From Thermoplasmata archaeon (GTDB taxonomy: Archaea > Thermoplasmatota > Thermoplasmata > Methanomassiliicoccales > Methanomethylophilaceae): a DNA stretch of 64,000 nt. How positions within the stretch are numbered: the stretch's first letter is position 1; each line of letters starts with the position of its first letter. Shown here piece by piece: positions 44,473 to 53,364 of this stretch. The notes under the pieces were generated by a model, which was not told where the DNA came from, searched no databases, and worked only from the letters and a program-made list of their open reading frames with translations. The stretch lies in the NCBI GenBank assembly GCA_015063245.1, contig SUSV01000006.1, positions 20,121-84,120 on the forward strand. Direction: 5' to 3'. Both the position numbers and the translations under genes were made by a program.

Positions 44473-44550
44473 GCGTGCTAACATATAGCACGGCAATCCA
44501 GGTTATGTCAGACTCGTATTTATACATGCGTGCTACAATCTGACACGGCA
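44473..44550. promoter_or_regulatory. Promoter of the symporter operon with duplicated operators
   Basis: Two copies of GCGTGCTA-N8-CACGGCA lie at 44473-44495 and 44528-44550, exactly 55 bases apart. Each is itself an imperfect inverted repeat (GCGTG facing CACGG). They flank the minus-strand TATA box GTATAAAT (about 44517-44525). A regulator bound at both could loop or cover the promoter. Confidence 0.6.
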
Positions 44551-44621
44551 TTTTTTAGGACGGGAATCTAGCCTTAAGCGGATGTACATCAATGGATGAA
44601 AATTGTGTAGAATAGCTGACA

Positions 44622-44632
44622 AGTTATTTCTA
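44622..44632 (+). promoter_or_regulatory. TATA-like element for the SRP RNA gene
   Basis: AGTTATTTCTA lies about 40-50 bases upstream of the first base of the terminal SRP helix. It is a weak match to the archaeal TATA consensus, so the mature 5' end or promoter position is approximate. Confidence 0.35.
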
Positions 44633-44670
44633 TGACCTCAAAGAATTACCATATGTTTGGCTTGACCGGG

Positions 44671-44963
44671 GCGCTTGGCGTGTCCTATACCCGAAATCGT
44701 CAATATGCGGGGGTGACAGCAGCGGGCGGTCCCGTTGATGAATGCAAGCCCATCGAGCAACTATGATATCTTGTCCTGTAGAGTCGGAGTTTGTTTCGGG
44801 AACAGCCGGAGGGTTGTTTTCCGGGCATTAATCGGGGGAACCGGGTCAGGTCCTGACGGGAGCAGCCTTACTTCGAACCACTGACGTTTACGGGATCGCA
44901 GGGTAGAGGAGCAAGGTGGTCAACTTGTATCCGGATGCGGGAACAACCGCTGTGGCCAGACGC
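44671..44963 (+). ncRNA. ffs: Signal recognition particle RNA (7S RNA)
   Basis: An archaeal SRP RNA of about 293 nt. The ends pair as helix 1 (GCGCTTGGC at 44671-44679 with GCCAGACGC at 44955-44963). The Alu side has ATGCGGGGGTGACAGCAGCG. The S domain holds the hallmark helix 8, GGTCAGGTCC-TGAC-GGGAGCAGCC (44845-44867), the binding site of SRP54, here capped by a UGAC tetraloop. TTTT follows the last helix. It is the RNA core of the co-translational protein-targeting particle. Confidence 0.93.
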
Positions 44964-45013
44964 TTTTCTGATAATTATGGAAAGGATGGCGGCCGAAGCC
45001 GCCATTGATGTCT

Positions 45014-46345
45014 TCAGTACTTCTTGACGACCAATACAGAGGCGACGATTATCGCTCCGAGGACCGCGAGGATTGCCCCGATCGTGTATTGAAGGGACGG
45101 ATCGAAGTCCTTGTTGACCGTGGACCTCGCATTGGCGGTCTTCACGATATCGCCGAACTCCGTGGAGGTGCCGATGCTGTCGGGTATGCTGTCAGGATCC
45201 GTGGCGACGGGCACCGCTGTGATGGCGGTCTCGCCCTCGCCGGTGTCGTTCTTTAGGTCGATGCTGAATCCGTTAACCATGGCCATGGTGGACGAGTTCT
45301 GGACATTTGCCTTCTCCTCATGACCATCCACCTCGACCGAATAGTCAAGATCGAACTTCAGCCTGTCGATCCCGAACATGATGCCGGGTCCGCTTGGGGA
45401 TGCCGTATCTGAGAAACCGAGTTGAAGGCCGAAATCCAGGTTGTTGAAATCCAGTTCAGCCTCGATCGTGTCCGGTCCCTCTCCGGTACCGGGGACCTTG
45501 GTGAGCTCCAATTCGATGGATCCCACGGTCTGCAGGCTTATCACGTAATTGAAGTAGGGGCTGTCGCTGTCCCCGTAGTTCGTCTCGAGCTTGAAGGAGA
45601 GGTAGACCGCAAGGTCATCCACAGACGATCTCGCGATGTATTGGGTATCCTTGGAGATGTTGACTTCGACGCCGCCCACAACATCAGCGTTGTTCGTGAC
45701 GACGATGTTCCTGAAGATGCTGCTGATAGGACCGAGTCCATCGGATATATCCGAAATCATGCTGGTGATGAACATCCCCGATGATTTGATGTCCTCTGTC
45801 GCAACCACGAGCAGCTCGGTCTCCAAATCGTCCATGAGGAACCCTGATTTTGAGTTGCGGTAGATCTCCGCGGGGTCATCCGTGTCACCCATGAGCGTCT
45901 TAAGAAGATACTCGGGGAAATCCACTGCGGTCCTGATGCTGCCTCCGTTGATCTCCACATCGCCTGCTGCGGCGAAATACGGGGAGGAGAGCATCATGGC
46001 GGGCATGAGACCGATGTAATTGGTGATCTGATCAATCGTAGCATCGGACATGGATGGATTCATATCCTTGAGCTTCTGTTTGAGCAAAGCCGAATTCTGT
46101 CCTGCAGGGGCGCCTTGATCGAACTGTACCTCGAAGGTGCCTCCCTGGAGGACCTGCATGACCTGCATGAAGTTGTCGAGGATCGGTATGAACGCCGCCA
46201 GGTTGATGCCCTCGGGGTTGATGGACACTCCTTCGATGATCTCCATCTCATCCGCATCGGATGATTCCGATGCGAACGGTACGATAGCGGCTGCGGACAG
46301 CATGACAAAGACCAAGATTCCTGCAAGGAGCTTAGTGCTTGTCAT
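45014..46345 (-). CDS. Secreted C-terminally anchored protein
   Basis: A 443-aa surface protein that I do not recognise. It has a signal peptide (MTSTKLLAGILVFVMLSAAAIVPFA), a mainly beta exterior rich in D, S and T, and a C-terminal membrane helix (about 418-440) ending VVKKY. It is encoded just downstream of a six-helix membrane protein with a 14-base overlap, so the two probably form a membrane complex. It has no enzymatic motif. It shares its plan, but no obvious sequence, with the protein at 25823-27196. Confidence 0.7.
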   Translation of the reverse strand: MTSTKLLAGILVFVMLSAAAIVPFASESSDADEMEIIEGVSINPEGINLAAFIPILDNFMQVMQVLQGGTFEVQFDQGAPAGQNSALLKQKLKDMNPSMSDATIDQITNYIGLMPAMMLSSPYFAAAGDVEINGGSIRTAVDFPEYLLKTLMGDTDDPAEIYRNSKSGFLMDDLETELLVVATEDIKSSGMFITSMISDISDGLGPISSIFRNIVVTNNADVVGGVEVNISKDTQYIARSSVDDLAVYLSFKLETNYGDSDSPYFNYVISLQTVGSIELELTKVPGTGEGPDTIEAELDFNNLDFGLQLGFSDTASPSGPGIMFGIDRLKFDLDYSVEVDGHEEKANVQNSSTMAMVNGFSIDLKNDTGEGETAITAVPVATDPDSIPDSIGTSTEFGDIVKTANARSTVNKDFDPSLQYTIGAILAVLGAIIVASVLVVKKY

Positions 46346-47168
46346 GTTCCGCCTCCCTGCTGTATTGGCTGACGATGGTGAGTGCGAGGAAGAGCACAGC
46401 CCATCCGAGGGTCAGTGCAACGGTCCCCATGACATCCGGCGATAGCGGAGGGGAGGATTTCAGGAGGATGGTCAGCGTTAGGACCGTACCTCCTCCGAAC
46501 CCGTCCGCTGCAACTGATGATATGGAATCGACCAGAGGCAGGATCGTCGATGCCTGGTCGAGCGTCAGGAGTCCCGAGAGGGGCCCCAGTATGAATGCTA
46601 GGATCGGTATCAGGAGGAACAGCACCAGGTATGCCACGGTGCTTCCGCGCCTGTATATCGTGTTGAAGAACAGCGTCATGGCCGAGGCGAGGGCCACGAA
46701 CGATACCATGATAAGATACGAGTTGGTGAGATTGAGATCGGTATCGCCCTTTATCGTGTACCATGTTACGAAGACGGCGAAGTAGATGAAGGTCATGATC
46801 GCCACTGCTGCGATGACCGCTCCGACATACCTCCCAAGGATGCCCGCAGTACCGGAGGCGTTGAGCTTCCTCCTCTTCTGGACCGATACCCCGTTGGCGA
46901 AGGACAGGGTCCAGGCGGGTATCGAGAGCATCAGTAGCGCCATGAGCGGCAGGGAGATCGATGTCCCTACATCGGTGAGCGATTCGTTGAGATAGTCGAC
47001 GAGATACACCAGCAGGACCAATGAGATGATCGCGCCGATGATGCCGAAGAGCACATGGAGCGAGACCATGCGCTTCAGTGAGATAACCATGTTGTCGATG
47101 AATCCGACCTCGAGGGCATCGGTGCAATCATCGAACATTGGATATTCGTAATCTGAGCCGTCTGTCAT
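46332..47168 (-). CDS. Six-helix membrane protein, permease-like
   Basis: A 278-aa polytopic protein. After a 30-residue acidic cytoplasmic start there are six hydrophobic segments, with conserved-looking loops NGVSVQKRRKLNASGTAG and NTIYRRGSTVAY. The layout resembles an ABC-2 permease or a YIP1-like protein but no ATPase is adjacent. It overlaps the downstream anchored surface protein gene by 14 bases. A TATA-like TCTATTAATAG lies about 25-32 bases upstream of the ATG. Confidence 0.6.
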   Translation of the reverse strand: MTDGSDYEYPMFDDCTDALEVGFIDNMVISLKRMVSLHVLFGIIGAIISLVLLVYLVDYLNESLTDVGTSISLPLMALLMLSIPAWTLSFANGVSVQKRRKLNASGTAGILGRYVGAVIAAVAIMTFIYFAVFVTWYTIKGDTDLNLTNSYLIMVSFVALASAMTLFFNTIYRRGSTVAYLVLFLLIPILAFILGPLSGLLTLDQASTILPLVDSISSVAADGFGGGTVLTLTILLKSSPPLSPDVMGTVALTLGWAVLFLALTIVSQYSREAEHDKH

Positions 47169-47230
47169 TGAGAACGAACTCGTTTACAGACTATTAATAG
47201 ATTGAGCGGGAAAACTTAGGATGTGTATGC

Positions 47231-48208
47231 TCATCTCTTGACCTTGACGCCGGTGATGATATCCTTCGAGAAATCGAACAGGACCTCCGTATCTTTCCCG
47301 TCGGTGAGCTTCAGCTTGCCGGTGGGATCGACCTTGCCGACCACCGCACCGGTGCATCCAACATCCGAGAAGATATCGATGATCCTCTGGGAGTTCTCAG
47401 ACGGGCATGCGAACACGAACGCGCATCCGTAGTATGTGGTGGCCCATCTGTATTCGTCGACACCATCTGGGATCGGAATCCTGGTGACATCCACCGTACC
47501 GCCCATGTCGGATGATTCGAGCATCATCGCAAGGGTACCGACATGACCGGGGTTGCTCATGTCCTTGCAGGCATGTGCCAGATGTCCCTCGGCCACCTTG
47601 CAGACAGCCTCCATCTGTGCCTGAACCAGCTCCTCTGATTTGAATGAAGTGGAATCGTATGTGTATGGAACCGAATCGGGGAATCTGCCCTCGAGGTCGA
47701 TCACGAACACGATGTCGTCCCCATCCTCGGCTGTGCTGCTCAGGAGGACATCCTCCTTCTTTACGGAACCGATGATGGATATGTCGATGGAATCGTAGTT
47801 GCAGTCGGGATGGGTGTGCCCGCCCACCAGAGGGACGTTGAACTTCTTGACACCGGCTCTTAGTCCGCGGAGCAGCTCGCATCCGATCTCCCCCTCCCTG
47901 AAGGACATGACATCCACCATACCGAGAGGACGTCCCCCCATGGCCGCGATGTCGTTGACGTTCACCAATACTGCGAAATAACCTGCAAGATAGGGGTCGG
48001 CGCGCATCAGCTTCTCCATGATACCGTCGGCGGCGAAGAGCACGCATGTGTCTCCGCATTCCAGGACCGCCGCATCCTCTCCCTCGGCCGCAATGACCTT
48101 GGAGAAACCGTATGTGGGGAACCTGTCCACGACCTCGTGGATGGCATTCTTCCTGGTGACTCCGGGGAAGTTCCTGACAGTATCGACCATTTTCCTGAGA
48201 TCAGTCAT
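47231..48208 (-). CDS. AIR-synthase-related protein, probable methanogenesis marker 2
   Basis: A 325-aa member of the PurM/ThiL/HypE superfamily. EGEDAAVLECGDTCVLFAADG is the ATP/metal-binding start, followed by NVNDIAAMGGRPLGMVDVMS and GGHTHPD, with a C-terminal domain containing DMSNPGHVGTLAMMLESSD. The N-terminal KMVDTVRNFPGVTRKNAI and overall layout match the protein called methanogenesis marker 2, found in methanogens and of unknown reaction. It is followed four bases downstream in the operon sense by the corA gene, whose stop lies just before its ATG. Confidence 0.75.
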   Translation of the reverse strand: MTDLRKMVDTVRNFPGVTRKNAIHEVVDRFPTYGFSKVIAAEGEDAAVLECGDTCVLFAADGIMEKLMRADPYLAGYFAVLVNVNDIAAMGGRPLGMVDVMSFREGEIGCELLRGLRAGVKKFNVPLVGGHTHPDCNYDSIDISIIGSVKKEDVLLSSTAEDGDDIVFVIDLEGRFPDSVPYTYDSTSFKSEELVQAQMEAVCKVAEGHLAHACKDMSNPGHVGTLAMMLESSDMGGTVDVTRIPIPDGVDEYRWATTYYGCAFVFACPSENSQRIIDIFSDVGCTGAVVGKVDPTGKLKLTDGKDTEVLFDFSKDIITGVKVKR

Positions 48209-48212
48209 GTTA

Positions 48213-49166
48213 TCAGCGCCACATTCCTTTCTTGCGCAGAATCCATACGGAGATGATGCACAGCACGGCCATCAGGACCAGCAGGATGACGAAGGTGAAC
48301 TCGTATGTCCCTCCGGGCAGGTCGACGTTCATCCCGTAGAAGCTGGCGATCATCGTCGGTATCGAGATGATCAGGGTGATGGAGGTCAGGAACCTCATCA
48401 CGCTTGCCAGAGAGTTGTTCAGATCGGCCTCGACGAGCTGCCTCGTACCCTTGATGATCTGCGAATACGTCGTGGTCATCTCCAGGGCCTGGTTTGTCTC
48501 TACTATGACGTCATCGATGAGCTCCCTGTCCTCCGGTGAGGAGATGAGACGCGACTGCCTGCTGATCCTGTCGATGATCGAGGCGTTCACGGACAGACTG
48601 GTCTTGAAGTAGACCAGGTTGGATTCCAGCTCGTGGAGCTCGAAGAGGTCCTCCCTCTTGGTCGCCTTGCGGATGGATTCCTCGATCGCGTTGCGCTTGA
48701 CCTCGATGTACTTCAGGTCCGACTGGTAGTTGATGGCGATCCTGAAGAGGATCTGGAGCAGGAAACGGGTACGGTTGGCCACGTTGACCGTGTTGATGTT
48801 CTTGTTCATGGACGACAGGATGTTCGAGATCGCGAACAGCGGCTGCAGACATACGGTCACTATAGCCTTATCCGTCAGTGTGATGGAGATAGGATAGGTC
48901 GTGAACTCCTCGTGACCGTTCCTCCACTCCCTCGTTGGCGCGTCGACCAGGACGATGGTGTACTTGGAGGACACCTCTGTCCTCGATCCCTCCTCGTCAT
49001 CCAGCGCAGCGGTGAGAGCCTCTCTGTCGATGCCGAGAGAACTTTGAACGTAATCTATCTCCTCGACAGTCGGATTGATCATATTGATCCAGACGTTCTC
49101 CTTGATGTTGTCGGTCTTAGCGACCTTTCCGTTAATCATCTCGTAGATATCGATCGTCTCTCTCAC
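48213..49166 (-). CDS. corA: CorA-family divalent cation channel
   Basis: A 317-aa Mg2+/Co2+ channel. A long cytoplasmic domain with coiled-coil helices is followed by the signature YGMNVDLPGG (GMN at 278-280) at the end of TM1 and a second helix (about 290-310) ending KKGMWR. It forms pentamers in the membrane. It is transcribed with the site-2 protease upstream and the marker-2 gene downstream, spaced by a few bases each. Confidence 0.95.
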   Translation of the reverse strand: MRETIDIYEMINGKVAKTDNIKENVWINMINPTVEEIDYVQSSLGIDREALTAALDDEEGSRTEVSSKYTIVLVDAPTREWRNGHEEFTTYPISITLTDKAIVTVCLQPLFAISNILSSMNKNINTVNVANRTRFLLQILFRIAINYQSDLKYIEVKRNAIEESIRKATKREDLFELHELESNLVYFKTSLSVNASIIDRISRQSRLISSPEDRELIDDVIVETNQALEMTTTYSQIIKGTRQLVEADLNNSLASVMRFLTSITLIISIPTMIASFYGMNVDLPGGTYEFTFVILLVLMAVLCIISVWILRKKGMWR

Positions 49167-49173
49167 CTCTTTA

Positions 49174-50835
49174 TCATATTATGAATGTCAGCAGGACAAG
49201 GCAGAACATGATGAGCACTACAGTTGAAACCGCGCTGGAAGCGCTCTCAGAGAGCTTCTTGCGCCTCTCATCATCCTTGATGCCAAATCTTTCCAACAAC
49301 CAATTGATACCTCCCTCAAATAAAAATCCTCCATCGAAAGGATATGCGGGAAGAGCATTGGAGATGGCGAGAAGGATGTCCAACCAGAAGATCCAATAGA
49401 GGGTCTTCATGGAAATCCATGATAGCTCTCCTGCGGGAGCGTCGTACCACCATCTGATGGCATTGGGTATGGGGTCAAGACCGTTTATGGGGCCTGAAAG
49501 GTACTTGAAGAATCCCTGGATATAGTCGTAGGGCTCCTCAGCGTTGTAGAACGGATTCTTGGCGCTGTCGATCATGATCGTTGGTGTGGTCATGGTGAAT
49601 CCCGAATCGTTCACAGACACCCCCAGGTAGCCGGATGAGCCGGAGTTGGAAGATGAAGAGAGCGTGACCTGCCTCTCCTGGGTGGCGATCTCTCCTTCAT
49701 ATGATACGGTGGCCGTGAGGACTTTCACCTTATCGCCAGGCTCGGTGGATTCCATGAATTTGAAGAAATCGTAGGCGTTGGAGATGGGATGGTCCTCGTA
49801 GACGTCGTCGGATGGATCGTCGGGATCCGCACCGTCGCTTATCTTGACGGAGAAGCAGTAGATGAAGGTGGATGTCTTGAGCCCGATGTCGTCGGCCGGG
49901 CTGTTGTTCGCTACCGTCCTTATGAATGCCCCGATCTGTATCGGTACGGTCGTGGTCTTCTCCCCATCCTCAGTCATGTATTGGATTAAGTAGCGTTTCA
50001 GCGGGGTTATCTCCATCCCCTCGGCATATATCGATGTGGCCCGGGCCTCGCTCTTTGACTGGACCGGATGGAATTCACCGGTGTCGCCCTCTTCCTTGAT
50101 GCCTATGATGAGTGCGGAAGCGGGAATCTTCGACTTATATGCAGGGGAGTCCTCGTCGATGTAATAGACTCCGGGGAGGTCGGATGCATCCGAGACCTCG
50201 TCGAAGTCTGCGACGGCGACGGAACCGATGACCAGGACCATCAGGGCGAATGATATTATTGCAAGTATGGTGTTAACCGAGATACCCGCAGAATAGACAT
50301 CCATCTGCGCTCCGCGGGACGCTTTGGCAAGGTCCTCCTCGTTGGGCTCGCAGAATGCACCGAGAGGAACGACTCCGTAAAGGAGACCAGTTGAATCGAC
50401 CTCGCAGTCGTTGGCCCTGGACTGTATCCCGTGTCCCATCTCATGGACGACCATCGCTACGAAGAGAGCGATGATACCATAGGTGAGGGGGAGCATGGGG
50501 TTGAATCCCGGGATGGCCAGTGCGTACTTTATACCGATACCGCCCCCTCCGAGCCTCGAAGGCAATGCGATGAGGGCCATGACGAGCATGTACATCATCA
50601 GGAAGAACAGGATGACCGAGATCAGCCTGGACATGAATCCGAAGAAACGCCAAAACCTCCTGTAACGGCCGAGCTTGTCCATGGCCTTGATACCGAGGGC
50701 TGTCTTGATCATCACAGTGGGGCCGTATTTGACAAGATGGTATTTCGCAGCCGACTCTGGCTTCCTCCATACCCATATCCAGATAGGGACGTAGATGATG
50801 CACAGGATAATCATAACAACGGCTGCTACATCCAT
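49174..50835 (-). CDS. Site-2 protease family metalloprotease (M50)
   Basis: A 553-aa intramembrane zinc protease. The active-site HEMGH (131-135) lies in a membrane helix. The second metal motif is NALPAYPFDGG near residue 505, where the common PLDGG is PFDGG. Between them lies a large extracytoplasmic part with PDZ-like segments (VANNSPADDIGLK and later GYLGVSVNDSG). It probably cleaves membrane-anchored regulators. Operon partners are corA and the marker-2 gene. Confidence 0.9.
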   Translation of the reverse strand: MDVAAVVMIILCIIYVPIWIWVWRKPESAAKYHLVKYGPTVMIKTALGIKAMDKLGRYRRFWRFFGFMSRLISVILFFLMMYMLVMALIALPSRLGGGGIGIKYALAIPGFNPMLPLTYGIIALFVAMVVHEMGHGIQSRANDCEVDSTGLLYGVVPLGAFCEPNEEDLAKASRGAQMDVYSAGISVNTILAIISFALMVLVIGSVAVADFDEVSDASDLPGVYYIDEDSPAYKSKIPASALIIGIKEEGDTGEFHPVQSKSEARATSIYAEGMEITPLKRYLIQYMTEDGEKTTTVPIQIGAFIRTVANNSPADDIGLKTSTFIYCFSVKISDGADPDDPSDDVYEDHPISNAYDFFKFMESTEPGDKVKVLTATVSYEGEIATQERQVTLSSSSNSGSSGYLGVSVNDSGFTMTTPTIMIDSAKNPFYNAEEPYDYIQGFFKYLSGPINGLDPIPNAIRWWYDAPAGELSWISMKTLYWIFWLDILLAISNALPAYPFDGGFLFEGGINWLLERFGIKDDERRKKLSESASSAVSTVVLIMFCLVLLTFII

Positions 50836-50881
50836 CTTAGGCCTCCGAAAACGAGTAAGGCTTCATCCTATAATAAAGGAA

Positions 50882-51526
50882 TCAGCATATACCCAGGAAT
50901 TTGAGAATCCTCTTAGCCCACTGGAGCTTCCGGAGCTTCATGTCGGGATCTGAGCCGTCCTTGGGCATCGGATGGTCGAAGTCGAAGCCAGCCAGCCTTA
51001 TATCCTTCACACCGAAATGATCGGCGAAGCAGACCGCACGGTCCCCGTCGGTGAATCCGCCGTAGTTGAAAACCGTATAGCTGGGAGATGACTGCGTCGT
51101 GAGGACCACCGGCCCTTTGAAGCTGCCTGCATACCTCATGATGAGGTCCTGATTGTCGCCGTGGGCATGTATGAACGTGAATGCCCCCATGGAGCTGGCC
51201 TCGATCTGAGGGGCGATGTCACCGTCGAGATCTGTGAAGATCATATCGGGTTTGTAACCTGCCGACATGAGCCTGCCCACTGCGGAACCCGAGCATAGAA
51301 TTGTACCTGAAATCCCCTTGCTGGCTATATCACTCTCAAGGCATGGTGCGTTGCCTACGACGGTGACAGTCTGACCGAGCAGTTCGGCAGCATCATCGCC
51401 CATCCGGAGATCGGAATTGACTGTGACCGCCTCAAGAATGCGCACCGAGTTCTCATCGTCGTAGCGGTCGAATCCGAAGTCCTCGAGGATCTGCTCGTAC
51501 AAAGGTTCCCATCTGCGGAAATCCAT
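50882..51526 (-). CDS. mptE: 6-hydroxymethyl-7,8-dihydropterin pyrophosphokinase MptE
   Basis: A 214-aa archaeal-type HMDP kinase (DUF115 fold), which activates the pterin for tetrahydromethanopterin or folate-like coenzyme synthesis. The N-terminal MDFRRWEPLYEQILEDFGF and the nucleotide-binding VTVVGNAPCLESDI are diagnostic, as are FTDLDGDIA and the late RLAGFDFDHP. I start it at ATG 51526, with GAGGAG upstream. The five bases after the DUF373 stop make the two co-transcribed. It fits the methanogen assignment. Confidence 0.9.
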   Translation of the reverse strand: MDFRRWEPLYEQILEDFGFDRYDDENSVRILEAVTVNSDLRMGDDAAELLGQTVTVVGNAPCLESDIASKGISGTILCSGSAVGRLMSAGYKPDMIFTDLDGDIAPQIEASSMGAFTFIHAHGDNQDLIMRYAGSFKGPVVLTTQSSPSYTVFNYGGFTDGDRAVCFADHFGVKDIRLAGFDFDHPMPKDGSDPDMKLRKLQWAKRILKFLGIC

Positions 51527-51530
51527 CGGA

Positions 51531-52637
51531 TCACTCCTCGACGGCATCCGGACGGTAATAATTCTTGACGAAGGCTGCGATGAGCGTGATGACGATACCG
51601 AATACCACCTCGCCGATACCCATCATGATGTCAGATTCGATATAGACGTAGGACAGGAGGATATCGAACAATCCCATCAGGACCATGGCGATGCTTGCGA
51701 GGCTCATGCAGTCGAAGACGTTGCTTATGCGGAACACGGACTCGTCCTGTATCTCCTCCAGAACGGAGCCGAAGATGAACACCATCAATGCGATGGCGAC
51801 AGGCCAGATCATCATCGACAGGAACAGGATTACAGACTGGAAGCTGTTCTGGACGTACATGTCCATGATCTCGTAGTAGCAGACGATCGCGCTGATGAGA
51901 ACGATACCTATCGCAAGCGACGTCATGGCCACCATCGTACCTCTGGACAGGACCCTGTCCTTGAAGAACGCGGTGAAGCTCGACCATCTGTTAGACACGC
52001 TGTAGCCGTACATCAGGATGACCAGGCCTATCAGCAGAAGGATCATGTCCCTGGAGACGTCGGTGAGCTTGCCGATGTTGTCCTCTGTGAGCATGATGAT
52101 TATGTCCGGGAGAAGCAGGAAGAGCGCGATGATGAAGACTATCAGACCTATAGGTGCGATGAACCTCTTCCTCTTGTTGGGCTCCGAGAGCATCTTCGTG
52201 ATGATGTAGAACGAGCTCTCGATGTTCGGTGCCTGCTTCACGTAGACCTTCCTAACGGAATCCACGTGTGATCTGGAGGAGATGATGGGATAGATGTACT
52301 CATCCTCTGCTCCGTCTCCTATCAGGACCACATTGTCCGGTTTGATCTCATCCAATACCTTCTCCAGTTCGGAGACGACTGCTAGATCCGACCTGTGCCC
52401 GACCTTCTCGTTACCGCAGATGAGTGCGACCTCCGCATCCACACCGTCGTCCTGAAGGTCGAGGCATGTGCTTATGGCAGCATAAAGCGCGTTGATATCC
52501 GAATCCTCGGGGTCCGCTATCCCCAGCGCATTGGCTGCGGAAAGACAGTTCTGGATTCCGATCACGGGAGTTACCACTCTGCCCTTGACACCGAAATCGT
52601 CATCCCTGTCTACAGCGAGAACCAGAGTCTTCTTCAT
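51531..52637 (-). CDS. DUF373 membrane protein
   Basis: A 368-aa archaeal DUF373 protein. The soluble N-terminal half starts TLVLAVDRDDDFGVKGRV and contains ALICGNEKVGHRSD and VLIGDGAEDEYIYPII, the conserved family blocks. The C-terminal half has seven or so transmembrane helices. The function is unknown. The gene lies immediately upstream of mptE in the same transcript. Confidence 0.9.
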   Translation of the reverse strand: MKKTLVLAVDRDDDFGVKGRVVTPVIGIQNCLSAANALGIADPEDSDINALYAAISTCLDLQDDGVDAEVALICGNEKVGHRSDLAVVSELEKVLDEIKPDNVVLIGDGAEDEYIYPIISSRSHVDSVRKVYVKQAPNIESSFYIITKMLSEPNKRKRFIAPIGLIVFIIALFLLLPDIIIMLTEDNIGKLTDVSRDMILLLIGLVILMYGYSVSNRWSSFTAFFKDRVLSRGTMVAMTSLAIGIVLISAIVCYYEIMDMYVQNSFQSVILFLSMMIWPVAIALMVFIFGSVLEEIQDESVFRISNVFDCMSLASIAMVLMGLFDILLSYVYIESDIMMGIGEVVFGIVITLIAAFVKNYYRPDAVEE

Positions 52638-52717
52638 CGGATTGTTATCTTAATGCCCATTAATAAGAGTTTTACTGCATCTGACTGATTTATTAACAAG
52701 ACGGACGATTATCATAT

Positions 52718-53362
52718 ATGCGCATCAGATGGCACGGGCACGCCTGTTTCGAATTCTCCAACGGGGAGACGACAATCGTAATAGACCCGCATGACGGCCG
52801 TTCCCTTGGCCTCAGGACACCTTCCACATCGGCCAACGTCGTCCTCATGACCCATGACCACTACGATCACAATGCCGCCCGCGTTGTGAAGGGCGAGCAT
52901 GATAACTACACCGGTTTCGTCGGTGAGATGGAGGTAAAAGGGGGCATCAGAGTCAAGGGATACGCCACCTGGCATGATCATTCCCAGGGATCCGAGAGAG
53001 GCCCCAACACCATATACAGATTCGACATGGACGGCATCTCAATCGCGCACTGCGGCGATATAGGGTGCATCCCGCCCCAGGATATCATCGACGAGCTCAA
53101 GGGAGTGGATTTCCTTTTCATACCTGTCGGCGAGGTATATACATTGGAGCTTCCCGACATCAAGAAGCTCATAGAGCTCATCAACCCCCGGATAATCGTT
53201 CCGATGCATTACATGGTCGGAGGGCTGTCCTTCCGGCTCTCGCCGCTCAGCAAATTCCTTGACATCATCCCCAACGAATCCATCGATTTCATCGGCAACG
53301 AGTTGGAGATCTCCTCTGTGGATCTGCCTGAGAACAAGGAATGCTGGGTATTCGACCACTGA
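52718..53362 (+). CDS. Metallo-beta-lactamase fold hydrolase (UPF0173-like)
   Basis: A 214-aa MBL-fold protein of the UlaG/YycJ-like short group. It starts IRWHGHACFEF, has the metal site THDHYDHN, then ATWHDHSQGSERG, IAHCGDIG and the last ligand in IVPMHYMVGG. The substrate is unknown, probably a phosphodiester or lactone. It is a lone plus-strand gene convergent with the aIF6 gene (two bases between stops). Confidence 0.9.
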   Translation: MRIRWHGHACFEFSNGETTIVIDPHDGRSLGLRTPSTSANVVLMTHDHYDHNAARVVKGEHDNYTGFVGEMEVKGGIRVKGYATWHDHSQGSERGPNTIYRFDMDGISIAHCGDIGCIPPQDIIDELKGVDFLFIPVGEVYTLELPDIKKLIELINPRIIVPMHYMVGGLSFRLSPLSKFLDIIPNESIDFIGNELEISSVDLPENKECWVFDH

Positions 53363-53364
53363 GG

